From Synergistaceae bacterium (lineage in GTDB: Bacteria > Synergistota > Synergistia > Synergistales > Aminobacteriaceae), in NCBI GenBank assembly GCA_017445405.1, contig JAFSUD010000076.1:1-64000 (forward strand): a stretch of 64,000 nt of DNA, written 5' to 3'. Shown here piece by piece: positions 39,426-49,787 of the stretch (positions are counted from its first letter, which is position 1; each line of letters opens with the position of its first letter). Under the pieces are notes generated by a model. That model searched no databases, was not told where the DNA came from, and saw only the letters and a list, made by a program, of their open reading frames with translations. Position numbers and translations under genes: made by a program.

Positions 39426-41327
39426 GTGTACAGGAAACTTTTTGCAGCACTCTTTACGCTTCTCGCTCTAGCATTCTCGGCACACGCTCAGGCTCTGCGT
39501 GATGACTATGACGTTGTAGTTGCGGGCGGAGGCACAGGAGGCACAGCAGCAGCGATTCAGGCCTCGCGCATGGGAATGAACGTGTTAGTCGTCGAGAGTA
39601 CGGGGATGCTCGGCGGTCAGGCCACAGCAGCAGGAGTTAGCACTATGGACGACCTCAGCGGGCAGATGAGCGGACTCTACCGTGAGTTCATGGAGCGCGT
39701 CGAGGAGTATTACGCATCACGGGGCAAGTCAATAACGACGTGTTACTGGGACGCACAGAACAAAGCCTTTGAGCCGAGAATAGGCAGCAGGATTCTAGCG
39801 GACATGGCAAGAGGAGAGGACGCTCCGGATATTCTTTACAGGTCGCGAGTCGTCGGCGTGGGAACGGAGGACGTTATAGCTGTGAGTTCCGGCAACATGT
39901 CTTCAGGAAAACGCGTGAACAGCGTCATCATCCAGACACCGCAGGGAAAAATCAACATAGCCTGCAAAGTCCTCATTGACGCGACAGAATACGGCGACGT
40001 TATCCCCATGACCGGAGCAGCCTATCGTGCAGGAAACAGCGTAACACCGAACATCAGCAATGACGCAATGATTCAGGACATAACGTGGACAGCGATAATG
40101 CGCAAATATCCTGACGGAGTCCCCCCGCACCTCAAGCCACGAACACCGCTGCCAAGCTACGATCTGGCCAAGTTCAACTACAGGGAGTACGTTACGAGGG
40201 ACGGAGCGACCTTCAAGGGAGTGTACCCTGTCGAGCAGCCTGTGAACTTCGCAGCGCATAACGCCTACAGAGGACTCCCGGACACATTTCTGCCGGGAAA
40301 TTTCACATCAGACTCCGGCAACTGGGACGAATGCACGAAGACTTCCGTAAACTGGGGCAATGATTATCCCGGCCAATACATGTGGGGCAAGAAATACGGA
40401 CTCCCTGTCGCATACCTAGAGGATGCAGAGTTACGCGCGAGAGTCGAGAGGGACGCGCTCATCAAGACTCTGCACTTTATCTACTATGTACAGAACGAAC
40501 TCGGCGAATCGTGGTCGGTGGACGAGGACGAGTACAACGAGCTTCCTGAAGCTGCGAAGGATTTACCTGACGAGTGGAAGGAGATAGCCCGGCACATGCC
40601 CCCGATTCCCTACGTGAGGGAGTCGAGACGCATCGTCGGAGACCGCACCCTGACATCAGAGGAACTCTTCAGGAACTCTCAGAGCTACAGGGACGGGAAT
40701 CACAATAACGAGTTCAGCAATGCAATAGCGATAGGCCGGTACTCTCTTGACCTTCACCACGCAAGAGAAGATTCAGATATGGACATGGACGAGAAGGAGG
40801 AGTACATGACATCGCGTTTTCCTGCCGGGAATTTTCAGGTGCCTCTTGATGTGCTGATACCGCAGAATGTTGACGGCTTCCTCGCTGCTGAGAAGAATAT
40901 TTCTGTGTCGCGTCTCGCTGCGGGAGCGTTGAGGCTTCAGCCCATTACCATGATGACGGGACAGGCTGCGGGAGCTTTGGCTGCGTTGTCGGTGCTCGGG
41001 GATACACAGCCCCGTGAAGTGAAGGCTATTCGTGTACAGAGTGTATTGCTTGATGCAGGAGTGGATTTGTCGCTGTGCAGGTATATTGACGTGCCGGGAG
41101 AACATAAATATTACGCGTCGGTGCAGCTTGCGAATCTTTACGGACTGCTCGAGCCTCTGAGTTATCCCGGAGAGAATGAGGCGGGAGAGTTCGGGATTGA
41201 CGAGCTGGTAACTTCGGGGGATATTGCCCGGCTGAGGGAACGTGCAAAGGTTGCAGTGCCTTCATTGACGGAGAACATGACTCGCGGAGAAGCAGTAGAT
41301 CTCGCGGTTAAGGCTATGGAGAAGTGA
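39426..41327 (+). CDS. Exported FAD-dependent oxidoreductase
   Basis: 633 residues from GTG. A signal peptide ends near FSAHAQA; the mature start DYDVVVAGGGTGGTAAAIQASRMGMNVLVVES is a Rossmann FAD site, followed by GMLGGQATAAGVSTMDD, typical of the FAD-dependent oxidoreductase family (PF12831) whose members are often exported. A C-terminal motif GAGALRLQPITMMTGQAAGALAAL-like (here AAGALRLQPITMMTGQAAGA) closes the FAD domain. The last 45 residues look like the start of an SLH-like module. It probably reduces or oxidises an external small molecule; substrate not deducible. Confidence 0.8.
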   Translation: MYRKLFAALFTLLALAFSAHAQALRDDYDVVVAGGGTGGTAAAIQASRMGMNVLVVESTGMLGGQATAAGVSTMDDLSGQMSGLYREFMERVEEYYASRGKSITTCYWDAQNKAFEPRIGSRILADMARGEDAPDILYRSRVVGVGTEDVIAVSSGNMSSGKRVNSVIIQTPQGKINIACKVLIDATEYGDVIPMTGAAYRAGNSVTPNISNDAMIQDITWTAIMRKYPDGVPPHLKPRTPLPSYDLAKFNYREYVTRDGATFKGVYPVEQPVNFAAHNAYRGLPDTFLPGNFTSDSGNWDECTKTSVNWGNDYPGQYMWGKKYGLPVAYLEDAELRARVERDALIKTLHFIYYVQNELGESWSVDEDEYNELPEAAKDLPDEWKEIARHMPPIPYVRESRRIVGDRTLTSEELFRNSQSYRDGNHNNEFSNAIAIGRYSLDLHHAREDSDMDMDEKEEYMTSRFPAGNFQVPLDVLIPQNVDGFLAAEKNISVSRLAAGALRLQPITMMTGQAAGALAALSVLGDTQPREVKAIRVQSVLLDAGVDLSLCRYIDVPGEHKYYASVQLANLYGLLEPLSYPGENEAGEFGIDELVTSGDIARLRERAKVAVPSLTENMTRGEAVDLAVKAMEK

Positions 41328-41441
41328 TTTTGCGGGCGGGCGGGAGGGACTGTTAAACGTGAAGGTATACCGAGCGTTTAACACAATACATAGAACGGCA
41401 TTTTATGAATATACCGCTCATCTCAACAACCCTTTACAGCA

Positions 41442-44400
41442 TCAACAGTACTTCACATTCCGGCCTAGTGATCGTACATATTCCTTCATGAACGCCGGAA
41501 TCTCTCTGCCCTCATGCTTCACCACTACAAGCCCCTTCCTGATGTTCACGCTCTGAATACCGTAAAGACTCCCGAAATGCTTCACCGCCATCAATCCAGC
41601 AAGATACTTCACTTCTCCCGGCAATGGCCCGAACCTGTCCCGCATCTCCTTCACCAGTGCATCAAGCTCATCTGACCCTAACGCATTAAGCATCCTCCGG
41701 TAAACTGTTATTCTCACGTCATCTTGAGGTATATAGCCGGAAGGGATAAATCCGCTCCCCCTGTCAGACTCCACCTCGACAACTTTTCGTTTCTCGACTC
41801 CGCGTAACTTGTTCAGCTCGTCCTCGAGCAGACGGTAGAAGATGTTGTAGCTAGAGTTCTTCACGTTGCCGTGCTGATGAGTCCCTCCGATCTCTCCTCC
41901 GCCCCTGATGTCTAAGTCCCTCCGCGCAATCTCGTAACCCGAGCCGAGTTCCGTCATCGTCGCGATAGCCTCGATACGGTCGAGCGTGTCCTGATTCAGT
42001 GATGCTTTGTCAGGGTAGAAGAAGTACGCAAACGCTTTCTCGCCTCTCCTGCCTACACGTCCTCTGAGCTGGTACATCTGAGCGAGGCCTAACTCTTCGG
42101 AGTTGTCAATGATGATCGTGTTCGCTCTCCCGACATCTAATCCGCTCTCAATTATTGTTGTCGCAAGAAGAATATCTGCCTTCCCTGAGTAGAAATCCAG
42201 CATAGTAGCCTCTAACTCTTTCTCCGGCATCTGGCCGTGTGCTGTCCTGATGTTGGCCTCCGGGAAAAACGCCTCTAACATCTTCAGGTACTCTGGCATC
42301 CTAGAAATTTTGTTGCTCAGAAAATACACCTGCCCTCCGCGATTCAGTTCGTACGTTATCGCCCGCCTTATCGTTCCTGGACTGAATGTCCCGGTGTAGG
42401 TCGTTACCGGGAGTCTGTCCTCCGGGGGAGTCGACAGCACAGAGATACTCCGCAGCCCCCGCAATGACATAGCGAGTGTTCTCGGAATCGGTGTCGCACT
42501 CAGGCTCAGAATGTCAACGCTCCCATACGTCAGCTTCAGGCTCTCCTTGTGCATCACTCCGAATCTGTGTTCCTCATCAATTATCAGCATTCCCAATTTC
42601 CGGAACTTCACGCCCTTCTGCAGCAGCTTGTGAGTCCCGATGAGTATATCTATCTTTCCCTCTCCTGCATGAGCTATTGTCTCCTTCGCCTGTTTGGAGG
42701 TTACGAATCTCGAGAGCAGACCTATTTTCACAGGAAAGCCCGAGAACCTCGACTGAAACGTGCTGTAATGCTGCTGGGCTAATATCGTCGTCGGCACGAG
42801 CACGCACACCTGATAGCCCGACATCACTACCCGGAATGCTGCTCTCATAGCTACTTCTGTCTTGCCGAATCCGACATCACCGACAAGCAGTCTGTCCATC
42901 GGGAATTTGCCGGATAAGTCCTTCATGATTTCGTCTATCGCCTTGAGCTGGTCGGCTGTCTCGTTGAACGGAAATGCCCTCACGAAATCATCATACATTT
43001 CACCGTTTGCGTCGAACGGCCCGCGTCTCTCAAGCTCCCTCTTCGCAAATATCTCCATCAAGACTCTTGCTTCTTCCTGCGCACGCTCCTGCGTCTTCTG
43101 ATAGTTCCTCTTCCAGCTCTTACCCCTCAATGTGTCCAGCTTCACTGCCTCGCTCTCGTGTTCATTGAGGCCCGTTATCTTGTCTGACTGCAGAACAGGA
43201 ATCAGAAGCCTTTGATCCTCCGCAAACTCGATAGACAGAACGTCAAGCGGAACTCCCGAGTCCTTGATTGTCTCGATGCCCCTGAATATTCCCGTCCCGT
43301 AGTCCTCATGCACCACGAGCTGGCCGGGAGAAAGTTTGCCTCCGTCGTTCCAGTCATTAGGTGCACGCCTCTGACTCATAGAGATATTTGCGCTCACTCC
43401 GGAGAGTTCACGGTCGGAGATGAAGGCACGCTTAGTGCTGCGGTCAACGAAGCCCGACGACAATACCCCCTCATGAATCGTGTAGGGCAGTTTCTGGAAC
43501 ACCGGATTGTTAGTGAAGACATCTATGCTGAAGCCGTTAGCCCCGAGCTGCTCACACAGTTTCAGAATAACGTCCGCATCTCCCTTGAAGGCAGGAAGAG
43601 ATTCTGTCATGCACTCCGCATCTGCCTTCTCTGGCTCTGACGTTATCCTCACTATCGGGAACTGTGCAAGCTCCGGAAAAATCCTGCTCCACATCTCCAC
43701 GTGATAGCCCGCACGTACCTCTGAGAATATCTCCAGCCACAGCCACATGAACGCTTCGGCCTGAGTCTCCGTCTTCTCAGGGTCATTGATGATGATTAAT
43801 GTATCTTCCGGCAAAAGCTCAGTTATTGATTTGCTCACTGCCTCAGCCATTCCGTGAAGGGTAATGCTGTCTATTGACATCAGGCCGGAATCGCTCTTCT
43901 GCGTGTCAGGGTAAAAGCTCCCGATTCTCTCCAGCTCGTCATCTGCGAACTCAAAACGCAGCGGCAGAGAATAAGCAGGGTCGTAAACGTCAAGAATGAA
44001 TCCTCTCTGCACGTACTGGCCGGGACTCCACACAAGATTTGAGCGTTTGTAGCCGGAAAGCATGAGCCACTCTGTTACGCGGTCAATGTCGAACTTGTCA
44101 GAGAGAGAAAGAGTCAGCTCGCTTCCTCCGACGAGGCACGAGGCCATCAGTGCACCCGGCGAGGCAGCCAACACGCCCTTAGTTTCCCGCCAGCGCAGGA
44201 GAGTCTCCCCCCGCTCGAGGAGCAATGCGTCGAGTCCTTCTGTGTCAGACGTTAGGGGAAGCTCATTGATGACATATGCCGGCCTGTCCGGAAAAAGAGT
44301 CATGCAGTCCTGAATGAATGTGCTTGCCTGCAGAACATCAGGAAAGATTGTCAGCGTGTGCGTCGCTGATGGAGCGAGATATGCCCTCGCAGGTATCCCG

Positions 44401-44468
44401 GAACGTTCCAGAATAGTTTTGTTGCGCAGTGAGCGGGTTATAGTCTTGACGGCAGGAAGATTCTTCAT
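41442..44468 (-). CDS. mfd: Transcription-repair coupling factor Mfd
   Basis: 1008 residues from ATG at 44468. RNA-polymerase-interaction domain at ~370-450 (PGQLVVHEDYGTGIFRGIET), then helicase motifs: GDVGFGKTEVAMRAAF (Walker A), LVPTTILAQQH, IDEEHRFGV (DEEH box), LSATPIPRTLAMSL, TIIESGLDVGRANTIIID, AQMYQLRGRVGR. A TRCF C-terminal domain closes it. About 130-150 residues shorter than E. coli or B. subtilis Mfd (about 1150), the loss being in the N-terminal UvrB-homology modules. It removes stalled polymerase at lesions and recruits UvrA. Confidence 0.95.
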   Translation of the reverse strand: MKNLPAVKTITRSLRNKTILERSGIPARAYLAPSATHTLTIFPDVLQASTFIQDCMTLFPDRPAYVINELPLTSDTEGLDALLLERGETLLRWRETKGVLAASPGALMASCLVGGSELTLSLSDKFDIDRVTEWLMLSGYKRSNLVWSPGQYVQRGFILDVYDPAYSLPLRFEFADDELERIGSFYPDTQKSDSGLMSIDSITLHGMAEAVSKSITELLPEDTLIIINDPEKTETQAEAFMWLWLEIFSEVRAGYHVEMWSRIFPELAQFPIVRITSEPEKADAECMTESLPAFKGDADVILKLCEQLGANGFSIDVFTNNPVFQKLPYTIHEGVLSSGFVDRSTKRAFISDRELSGVSANISMSQRRAPNDWNDGGKLSPGQLVVHEDYGTGIFRGIETIKDSGVPLDVLSIEFAEDQRLLIPVLQSDKITGLNEHESEAVKLDTLRGKSWKRNYQKTQERAQEEARVLMEIFAKRELERRGPFDANGEMYDDFVRAFPFNETADQLKAIDEIMKDLSGKFPMDRLLVGDVGFGKTEVAMRAAFRVVMSGYQVCVLVPTTILAQQHYSTFQSRFSGFPVKIGLLSRFVTSKQAKETIAHAGEGKIDILIGTHKLLQKGVKFRKLGMLIIDEEHRFGVMHKESLKLTYGSVDILSLSATPIPRTLAMSLRGLRSISVLSTPPEDRLPVTTYTGTFSPGTIRRAITYELNRGGQVYFLSNKISRMPEYLKMLEAFFPEANIRTAHGQMPEKELEATMLDFYSGKADILLATTIIESGLDVGRANTIIIDNSEELGLAQMYQLRGRVGRRGEKAFAYFFYPDKASLNQDTLDRIEAIATMTELGSGYEIARRDLDIRGGGEIGGTHQHGNVKNSSYNIFYRLLEDELNKLRGVEKRKVVEVESDRGSGFIPSGYIPQDDVRITVYRRMLNALGSDELDALVKEMRDRFGPLPGEVKYLAGLMAVKHFGSLYGIQSVNIRKGLVVVKHEGREIPAFMKEYVRSLGRNVKYC

Positions 44469-44634
44469 GTGATTTGCGGACTCCAAACAAGTATTAGATT
44501 TTTTTGCGCAATTATAGCATTGTCATGTGCCATGTTTCGCGCAGGTCATGTGAAAATATCATTAAGTGAGTCCGAAAATGTCTATGCTACAATCTCATGA
44601 AACAAATTTTTGTGAACATAGGAGGTATTTTCTC

Positions 44635-46755
44635 ATGAAGAAATTTTCAGCGTTAATCTACTGCTTCATCATGGCAGCTCTCGTCCTTCCGCTCTCTGGC
44701 TGCGGAGGAGGCGGAGGAAGTGATGACGGCGGGACTGCTACATCAGCAAGCGATAAGCTCATGGTGATAACTTCACCAGTCCTTCAGAAGAACGGAAGCT
44801 ACAGAATTTACCGCGGCGACAGAGTCCGGGTGCGTTCAACCACCGCAGACTATAACCCGACATACTACGTTGCTCCTGTCTCCGGGACTGATAACGTAAC
44901 CATGAACTTAGAGTTTGCTGACTCCATATCTCAGGATAAGCCGATGATCATCACTCAGGAGAACAGCAACGGCACTGAAGATATAGTGTTCTATTACAAC
45001 CCTAACGGCAACGGCCAGACTGACACGACGACAGCATACGGCGACGTTTACATGTGGGGAGGAAGCACTCAGCAGCTCAGTTACTCAGGGCTTAATCTCT
45101 CCGGAGCTTCGGCAAGCTCGGCATTCTTAGCGTCAATCATTGACGGACTCGACTCCGCAAACGAGATCGTCCTCACTCTCGACGGCGACACCGCAACTGC
45201 TGACGGATCGTCTGTCCCTGTCTACAACTACGTGTGGCACGCAGACCCGGATCACCGCGATGAGTATTACACGCTCGAGCTGAACGGCTCAACGGAACTC
45301 ACGGAGTCCGCAATGATGGAGAACGTTACGCCAGTCAAGGGAGTGTACATCAACCACGATATACGCTACATTCCGAACACAATTACTTTCTCGGGCACGG
45401 CCAAGAATGACGACGAGACAGAGTACGCAGCGTACTACTCTGACTCTGTTGCTGAAGAACTCAAAGCGGAATTAGGCGACAATTACGCAGGCCCGTACAT
45501 TTTCGCGACTCTTCCTCAGAGTGCAGGAATGGGCGGAATGGGCGGCAATCCCGGACAGGACAGAGGCACTCCTCCCAACATGCGCGGTGCGGTCAGCAAC
45601 TCGGACATCTCGGCGTTCTCGACGATGACGCATTCCCCTGAAGATGCCTACAATAACCCTGTGCTTCACATTACGGAGTCCGGACTCTACAGGCTCAAGG
45701 GAACATGGCACGGGCAGATATGGATAGACGCAGGCTCTGACGCTCAGGCTGTAATCATTCTCGACAACGTTACTGTGAGCTGCGATGTTGCTCCGGCTCT
45801 GGTGTTCCATGATGTCCACGAGTGCGGCCCGGACGATGAAGACACTGTAGCTTCTGAGTGGAAGACACTCGGCGCAGAAGTCGCGGAAGATGCAGGCGCA
45901 GTAGTAGTTATCGCCAGCGGAAGCACGAATAACTTCACGGGAGCTAACGTCTACAGGATGCTCAAAGCCCAGAAGAAGAAGGACAGCGTAACGACGATTG
46001 ACGGCACAGACGTATCACAGCAGAAGAAACGCTACAAGATGGACGGCGCGTTCTACTCCTTTGTGTCAATGGTCATAGGAGCAGAGAGCGATACCAACCC
46101 CGGCACTCTGAACATCACATCAACGACGTATGAGGGGCTCGACACAGAAATGCACCTGACGATTGACAGCGGGAAAGTCAACGTTACTGCTGAGGACGAC
46201 GGCATCAATGTGAACGAGGACGATATATCAGTCTTCACGCTTAACGGCGGGACGCTAACGGTCATTGCGAAGGGCGGAGACGGAATCGACTCCAACGGGT
46301 ATATTGTGCTCAACAACGGTACGCTTGACATTACGGCTGCTCAGGACAGCAATCAGGATAACGCTCAGGCAGAAGGCCCTATGGATGCTGACAAGGAAAT
46401 TTACAGGTCAGACAGCGTAACTTATACGCACAGAGCATATTCCGGAGGCACGAGCACACAGCCGGATTCAGGCAATACTGACTCAGGCAATACAGACTCG
46501 GGAAACACAGACTCGGGAAACACAGACTCGGGCAATACTGACTCAGGAAACAACCAGTCATTAACTGATAACCCTGTCAGCTACACGACCACTAAAACGC
46601 CCATCAGCATAACCAACTCCAGCGGGCAGGTCGTAATGTCGGTAACCTACACTACCCCTGAACTTGACACTGAGACATCAGACCGCGGCATTGAGACTTC
46701 GGGAGATGTCTTCACGCTGACTCACACGGTCAACAACTTCTCGGGAGTGAAGTAA
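44635..46755 (+). CDS. Lipoprotein with Cthe_2159-like carbohydrate-binding domain (1)
   Basis: 706 residues, ATG with AGGAGG nine bases upstream; the longer frame is ignored. Lipobox LSGCGGGGG (Cys ~24) makes it a lipoprotein. The body resembles the DUF4353/Cthe_2159 family of beta-helix polysaccharide-binding proteins: HITESGLYRLKGTWHGQIWIDAG, ILDNVTVSCDVAPALVFHDV, YEGLDTEMHLTIDSGKVNVTAEDDGINVNEDD and LNGGTLTVIAKGGDGIDSNGY. A tandem linker of DSGNT units (six 15-base repeats) precedes the C-terminal segment, which ends NNFSGVK. Function: attachment to plant or host polysaccharide is inferred. Immediately followed by a paralogue. Confidence 0.75.
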   Translation: MKKFSALIYCFIMAALVLPLSGCGGGGGSDDGGTATSASDKLMVITSPVLQKNGSYRIYRGDRVRVRSTTADYNPTYYVAPVSGTDNVTMNLEFADSISQDKPMIITQENSNGTEDIVFYYNPNGNGQTDTTTAYGDVYMWGGSTQQLSYSGLNLSGASASSAFLASIIDGLDSANEIVLTLDGDTATADGSSVPVYNYVWHADPDHRDEYYTLELNGSTELTESAMMENVTPVKGVYINHDIRYIPNTITFSGTAKNDDETEYAAYYSDSVAEELKAELGDNYAGPYIFATLPQSAGMGGMGGNPGQDRGTPPNMRGAVSNSDISAFSTMTHSPEDAYNNPVLHITESGLYRLKGTWHGQIWIDAGSDAQAVIILDNVTVSCDVAPALVFHDVHECGPDDEDTVASEWKTLGAEVAEDAGAVVVIASGSTNNFTGANVYRMLKAQKKKDSVTTIDGTDVSQQKKRYKMDGAFYSFVSMVIGAESDTNPGTLNITSTTYEGLDTEMHLTIDSGKVNVTAEDDGINVNEDDISVFTLNGGTLTVIAKGGDGIDSNGYIVLNNGTLDITAAQDSNQDNAQAEGPMDADKEIYRSDSVTYTHRAYSGGTSTQPDSGNTDSGNTDSGNTDSGNTDSGNTDSGNNQSLTDNPVSYTTTKTPISITNSSGQVVMSVTYTTPELDTETSDRGIETSGDVFTLTHTVNNFSGVK
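46468..46557 (+). repeat. 15-bp tandem repeat encoding Asp-Ser-Gly-Asn-Thr
   Basis: Six in-frame units of 15 bases in the linker of the first lipoprotein. Copy number changes would alter linker length without shifting frame. Confidence 0.85.
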
Positions 46756-46756
46756 C

Positions 46757-49276
46757 ATGCGCAAGGTATTGACAGCAATTTACTTAGGCTTGACGGCGGT
46801 GCTAGTGCTCTCGCTGTCAGGCTGCGGAGGAGGAAGCTCGAGCTCGTTCGTCAGCAACAATGACGTTCCTGCAGTCGTCGAGGTCGCGTCCCTCGAGTCT
46901 CCGGCGTTCCAGATCGGGAACAGCTACAGGATATTGCGGGGAGCATCACTAACCGGAATGGGCGGAGCGATGTACTACGTCAGCAACACAGGCAATGAGG
47001 CCAAGAAAGCGACCCTAAATCTCGGCTTCTCTGAGGCATTGGGCACTCAGAGTCTCGTGTTCATTGACGACGACACGGGAAAAGCCGTGTTTGCGTATGA
47101 CCCTTCAGGTTCAAGAACTAACTACAAGGCTTCCGGCACAGTCAGCTATTCCGGAGGTACTCAGCTAAAGTACACGAGCCTCAGCATTCCGCAGGGATTC
47201 TTCTCGTCGCTCAACGTCGACACTGCAAGCACGAAGACTATCTACCTGAACGGCGACTCTGCAACGATAGGCGGACAGGCTGTCCCGAGCTATGACTATG
47301 TGTGGCACGCCGACCCTGACCACAGGGACGAGTACTACACTGAAGGCCTCGAGGGCACGGAAATACTCTCAGAGGATTACGTAACTTCAGCGATGACAGC
47401 GACAGACGGAGTGTTTATTGCTCGTGATGTACGCTACCTCACGAACTCCCTGGACTTCACAGGGACAGTTGCGAATGACGAGGAGCAGGAATATGCAGCG
47501 TACTACTCCGAGAGCGTGAGGGCTGTAGTCTCTGACGAGTTAGGCGGAACACTTACAGGGCCGTACATCTTCGCGACTCTGCCCATGTCAGGAATGGGAG
47601 GACAGCCGGGTACTCCTCCCGGCGGAGGCGGAGATTTCGGAGGAGGGACTCCTCTAGGTGTACCCGGAAGCGGCGATTTCGGGGGAGGGACTCCTCCCGG
47701 AGGCAATCCGTTAGAGACTCCTGTAATCTCTGCTATCTCCAGAAACAGAGTGCCTTACGGCGTGCTGCCTGCAGTCGCGACCAGTAACTCGGACATTACA
47801 GCGTTCTCAACGATGACGCATTCAGCAGAAGAAGCCTACTCGAATCCAGTTCTGCACATCACCGAGCCGGGAGTCTACACGCTCACGGGGACATGGAACG
47901 GCCAGATATGGATAGAGGTCGGGGAAGAGAGCACCGACAAAGTCGCGGTCATTCTCGACAGTGTTGATGTAACCTGCACCGTAGCTCCTGCACTTGTCTT
48001 CAAGGAAGTGTACGAATGCGGGCCTGATGACTCGTCAGAAGTTGCCTCAAGAATGGCAGCAGATTCCGGAGATGTCGGAAAATCCGTGATGGAGGATGCC
48101 GGAGCAATAGTTCTCATTGCAGACGACAGCGTGAATAACTTCACCGGAGCTAACGTGTACAGAATGCTGAAACCGCAGGCCAAGAAGAGCAGCGTAACCA
48201 CAATTGACGGGACTGACGTATCGCAGCAGAAGAAGCGTTACAAGATGGACGGAGCATTTTACTCGTTCATGTCAATGGTAGTAGGCGGAGGCGAGAAGGC
48301 TAACGGCGTGCTTAATGTTACGTCAACAACTTATGAGGGACTCGGTGCGGAGCTTCACATGACGTTTGAGAGCGGAGTCCTGAGCGTGTCTGCGCAGGAT
48401 GACGGCATGAACTTCAACGAGGACGATACTTCAGTGTTTACGATGCTCGGAGGAGAGCTGACAGTTACGGCAACAGGAGGAGACGGCATAGATTCGAACG
48501 GATATATAGCGATTCTCGGCGGTTCTCTGGACATAACGGCAGCACAGGACAGCAATGAGCTTAACGCCGGGGCGGAAGGGCCGCTTGATGCAGACTGCGG
48601 AGTCTACATGGCTGACGGAGTAACTTACACTCACAGGGCGTACTCCGGCACAGGAGGAGAGATCACGCCTCCTAGCAGCGGAGATATTACGCCTCCATCG
48701 AGCGGAGACATCACACCTCCTGAAGACAGCGGGGACGTTACACCTCCTAGCAGCGGGGATGTTACACCGCCGGCACAGAGTGAAGATATTACGCCTCAGC
48801 CGAGCGACGAGCCTTCAGAAGACGAGCCGGACGTAACACCGACTCCGACTCCTGCACCTCAGCCGGGCGATAATCCTTCAGGAGACGAGCCGGACATTAC
48901 ACCGAGTCCCGCGTCAGGAGACCTCCCGGACATTACGCCGACTCCTTCATCAGGAGATATTCCGGACATTACGCCGAGTCCTTCATCAGGAGATAACTCG
49001 GGAAGCGTCCCGAACGTTCCGGGAAATATTGTGCAGCCGGATACGCCTCAGAATGACCCGAACAGTTACATCATCCCCAACACTCCAACAACATGGGACA
49101 CTGACACAGTAACTATCGAGAGTTCATCGGGGACGACGACAATCAGCATCGGCGGAACTACGAAGCTCAAGACTGACCCGCAGGCATCAACGCCCCGCAC
49201 AGTCAGCACATCAAGCAATGTGTTCAAGCTGGAACGTCAGGTAAATGATTTCTCGGGCATAGTTGCAGATAACTAA
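46757..49276 (+). CDS. Lipoprotein with Cthe_2159-like carbohydrate-binding domain (2)
   Basis: 839 residues, ATG one base after the preceding stop. Lipobox LSGCGGG (Cys ~24), then the same domain pattern as its neighbour (HITEPGVYTLTGTWNGQIWIEVG, DVTCTVAPALVFKEV, YEGLGAELHMTFESGVLSV, GGDGIDSNGYIAILGGSLDI). A Gly/Pro-rich spacer in the middle (TPPGGGGDFGGGTPLG) and a long Pro/Ser/Asp-rich spacer near the C-terminus made of ITPPSSGD and SGDIPDITPSP units link to a small C-terminal domain ending NDFSGIVADN. Likely a tandem-duplicated surface adhesin or polysaccharide-capture protein. Confidence 0.75.
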   Translation: MRKVLTAIYLGLTAVLVLSLSGCGGGSSSSFVSNNDVPAVVEVASLESPAFQIGNSYRILRGASLTGMGGAMYYVSNTGNEAKKATLNLGFSEALGTQSLVFIDDDTGKAVFAYDPSGSRTNYKASGTVSYSGGTQLKYTSLSIPQGFFSSLNVDTASTKTIYLNGDSATIGGQAVPSYDYVWHADPDHRDEYYTEGLEGTEILSEDYVTSAMTATDGVFIARDVRYLTNSLDFTGTVANDEEQEYAAYYSESVRAVVSDELGGTLTGPYIFATLPMSGMGGQPGTPPGGGGDFGGGTPLGVPGSGDFGGGTPPGGNPLETPVISAISRNRVPYGVLPAVATSNSDITAFSTMTHSAEEAYSNPVLHITEPGVYTLTGTWNGQIWIEVGEESTDKVAVILDSVDVTCTVAPALVFKEVYECGPDDSSEVASRMAADSGDVGKSVMEDAGAIVLIADDSVNNFTGANVYRMLKPQAKKSSVTTIDGTDVSQQKKRYKMDGAFYSFMSMVVGGGEKANGVLNVTSTTYEGLGAELHMTFESGVLSVSAQDDGMNFNEDDTSVFTMLGGELTVTATGGDGIDSNGYIAILGGSLDITAAQDSNELNAGAEGPLDADCGVYMADGVTYTHRAYSGTGGEITPPSSGDITPPSSGDITPPEDSGDVTPPSSGDVTPPAQSEDITPQPSDEPSEDEPDVTPTPTPAPQPGDNPSGDEPDITPSPASGDLPDITPTPSSGDIPDITPSPSSGDNSGSVPNVPGNIVQPDTPQNDPNSYIIPNTPTTWDTDTVTIESSSGTTTISIGGTTKLKTDPQASTPRTVSTSSNVFKLERQVNDFSGIVADN
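48660..49010 (+). repeat. Degenerate Thr/Pro/Ser/Asp-rich repeats
   Basis: Repeated 24-27-base units (ACGCCTCCTAGCAGCGGAGA-like, then CCGGACATTACGCCGAGTCC-like) encode the Pro-rich wall- or surface-spanning linker of the second lipoprotein. All are in frame. Confidence 0.75.
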
Positions 49277-49292
49277 CAGTCTGAAGATTCAC

Positions 49293-49328
49293 GGGAAGCT
49301 CTCTGAAACACGGGGGCTTCCTTTTTTG
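49293..49328 (+). terminator. Terminator of the lipoprotein pair
   Basis: GGAAGC pairs with GCTTCC across a 16-base loop and is followed by TTTTTTG, 17 bases after the stop. Confidence 0.75.
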
Positions 49329-49363
49329 TGTGAGATAATTACGCGGAAAGGATATGAACAGCA

Positions 49364-49726
49364 TTGACAGACTATAATCTTCCTCATGAACATAACAGCA
49401 ATATAAGCACAGTCCTTAACAGAATGCCGGACGCTGATAAATTCTCACAGGCAGCTTCAGTTTTTGCGCAGTTAGGAGACGGAAACAGGCTCAGAATCTT
49501 ATGGATAATCTGCCACTGCAAGGAATGCGTATCAGATATTGCTGCTGCCCTTAACCTCAGCAAAGCCTTAGTCTCTCATCATCTCCAGCTTTTACGCAGA
49601 AGCAATCTTGTAGTCTCTGAACGTGCAGGCCAAGAGATTCACTATTCGCTTGCAGACACACGGGAAGCCGAGTTAATTCATCAGACTATAGATACCATGT
49701 TTGAAATTACATGCCCTAAGTGCTAA
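49364..49726 (+). CDS. ArsR/SmtB-family metal-sensing repressor
   Basis: 120 residues, TTG start with GAAAGGA ~12 bases upstream. Winged helix: FAQLGDGNRLRILWIICHCKECVSDIAAALNLSKALVSHHLQLLRRSNLV. The HCKECVSD stretch stands at the alpha-3 metal-site position (ELCVCD in CadC/SmtB), with two Cys; the C-terminus CPKC and an N-terminal HEHN could add ligands. Adjacent to a heavy-metal P-type ATPase gene, so sensing Zn, Cd or Pb is likely. Confidence 0.88.
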   Translation: MTDYNLPHEHNSNISTVLNRMPDADKFSQAASVFAQLGDGNRLRILWIICHCKECVSDIAAALNLSKALVSHHLQLLRRSNLVVSERAGQEIHYSLADTREAELIHQTIDTMFEITCPKC

Positions 49727-49787
49727 TATACCTGCCGACATTCAAACATTCATTTGATTATTTAACATAATTTGGAGGCGGTTAGCT

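Noticed and set aside
41340-41441. Possible terminator or small gene between the exported flavoprotein and mfd
   Set aside because: Only a G-rich run (GGGCGGGCGGG) without a matching arm and no frame with a ribosome site; nothing can be supported.
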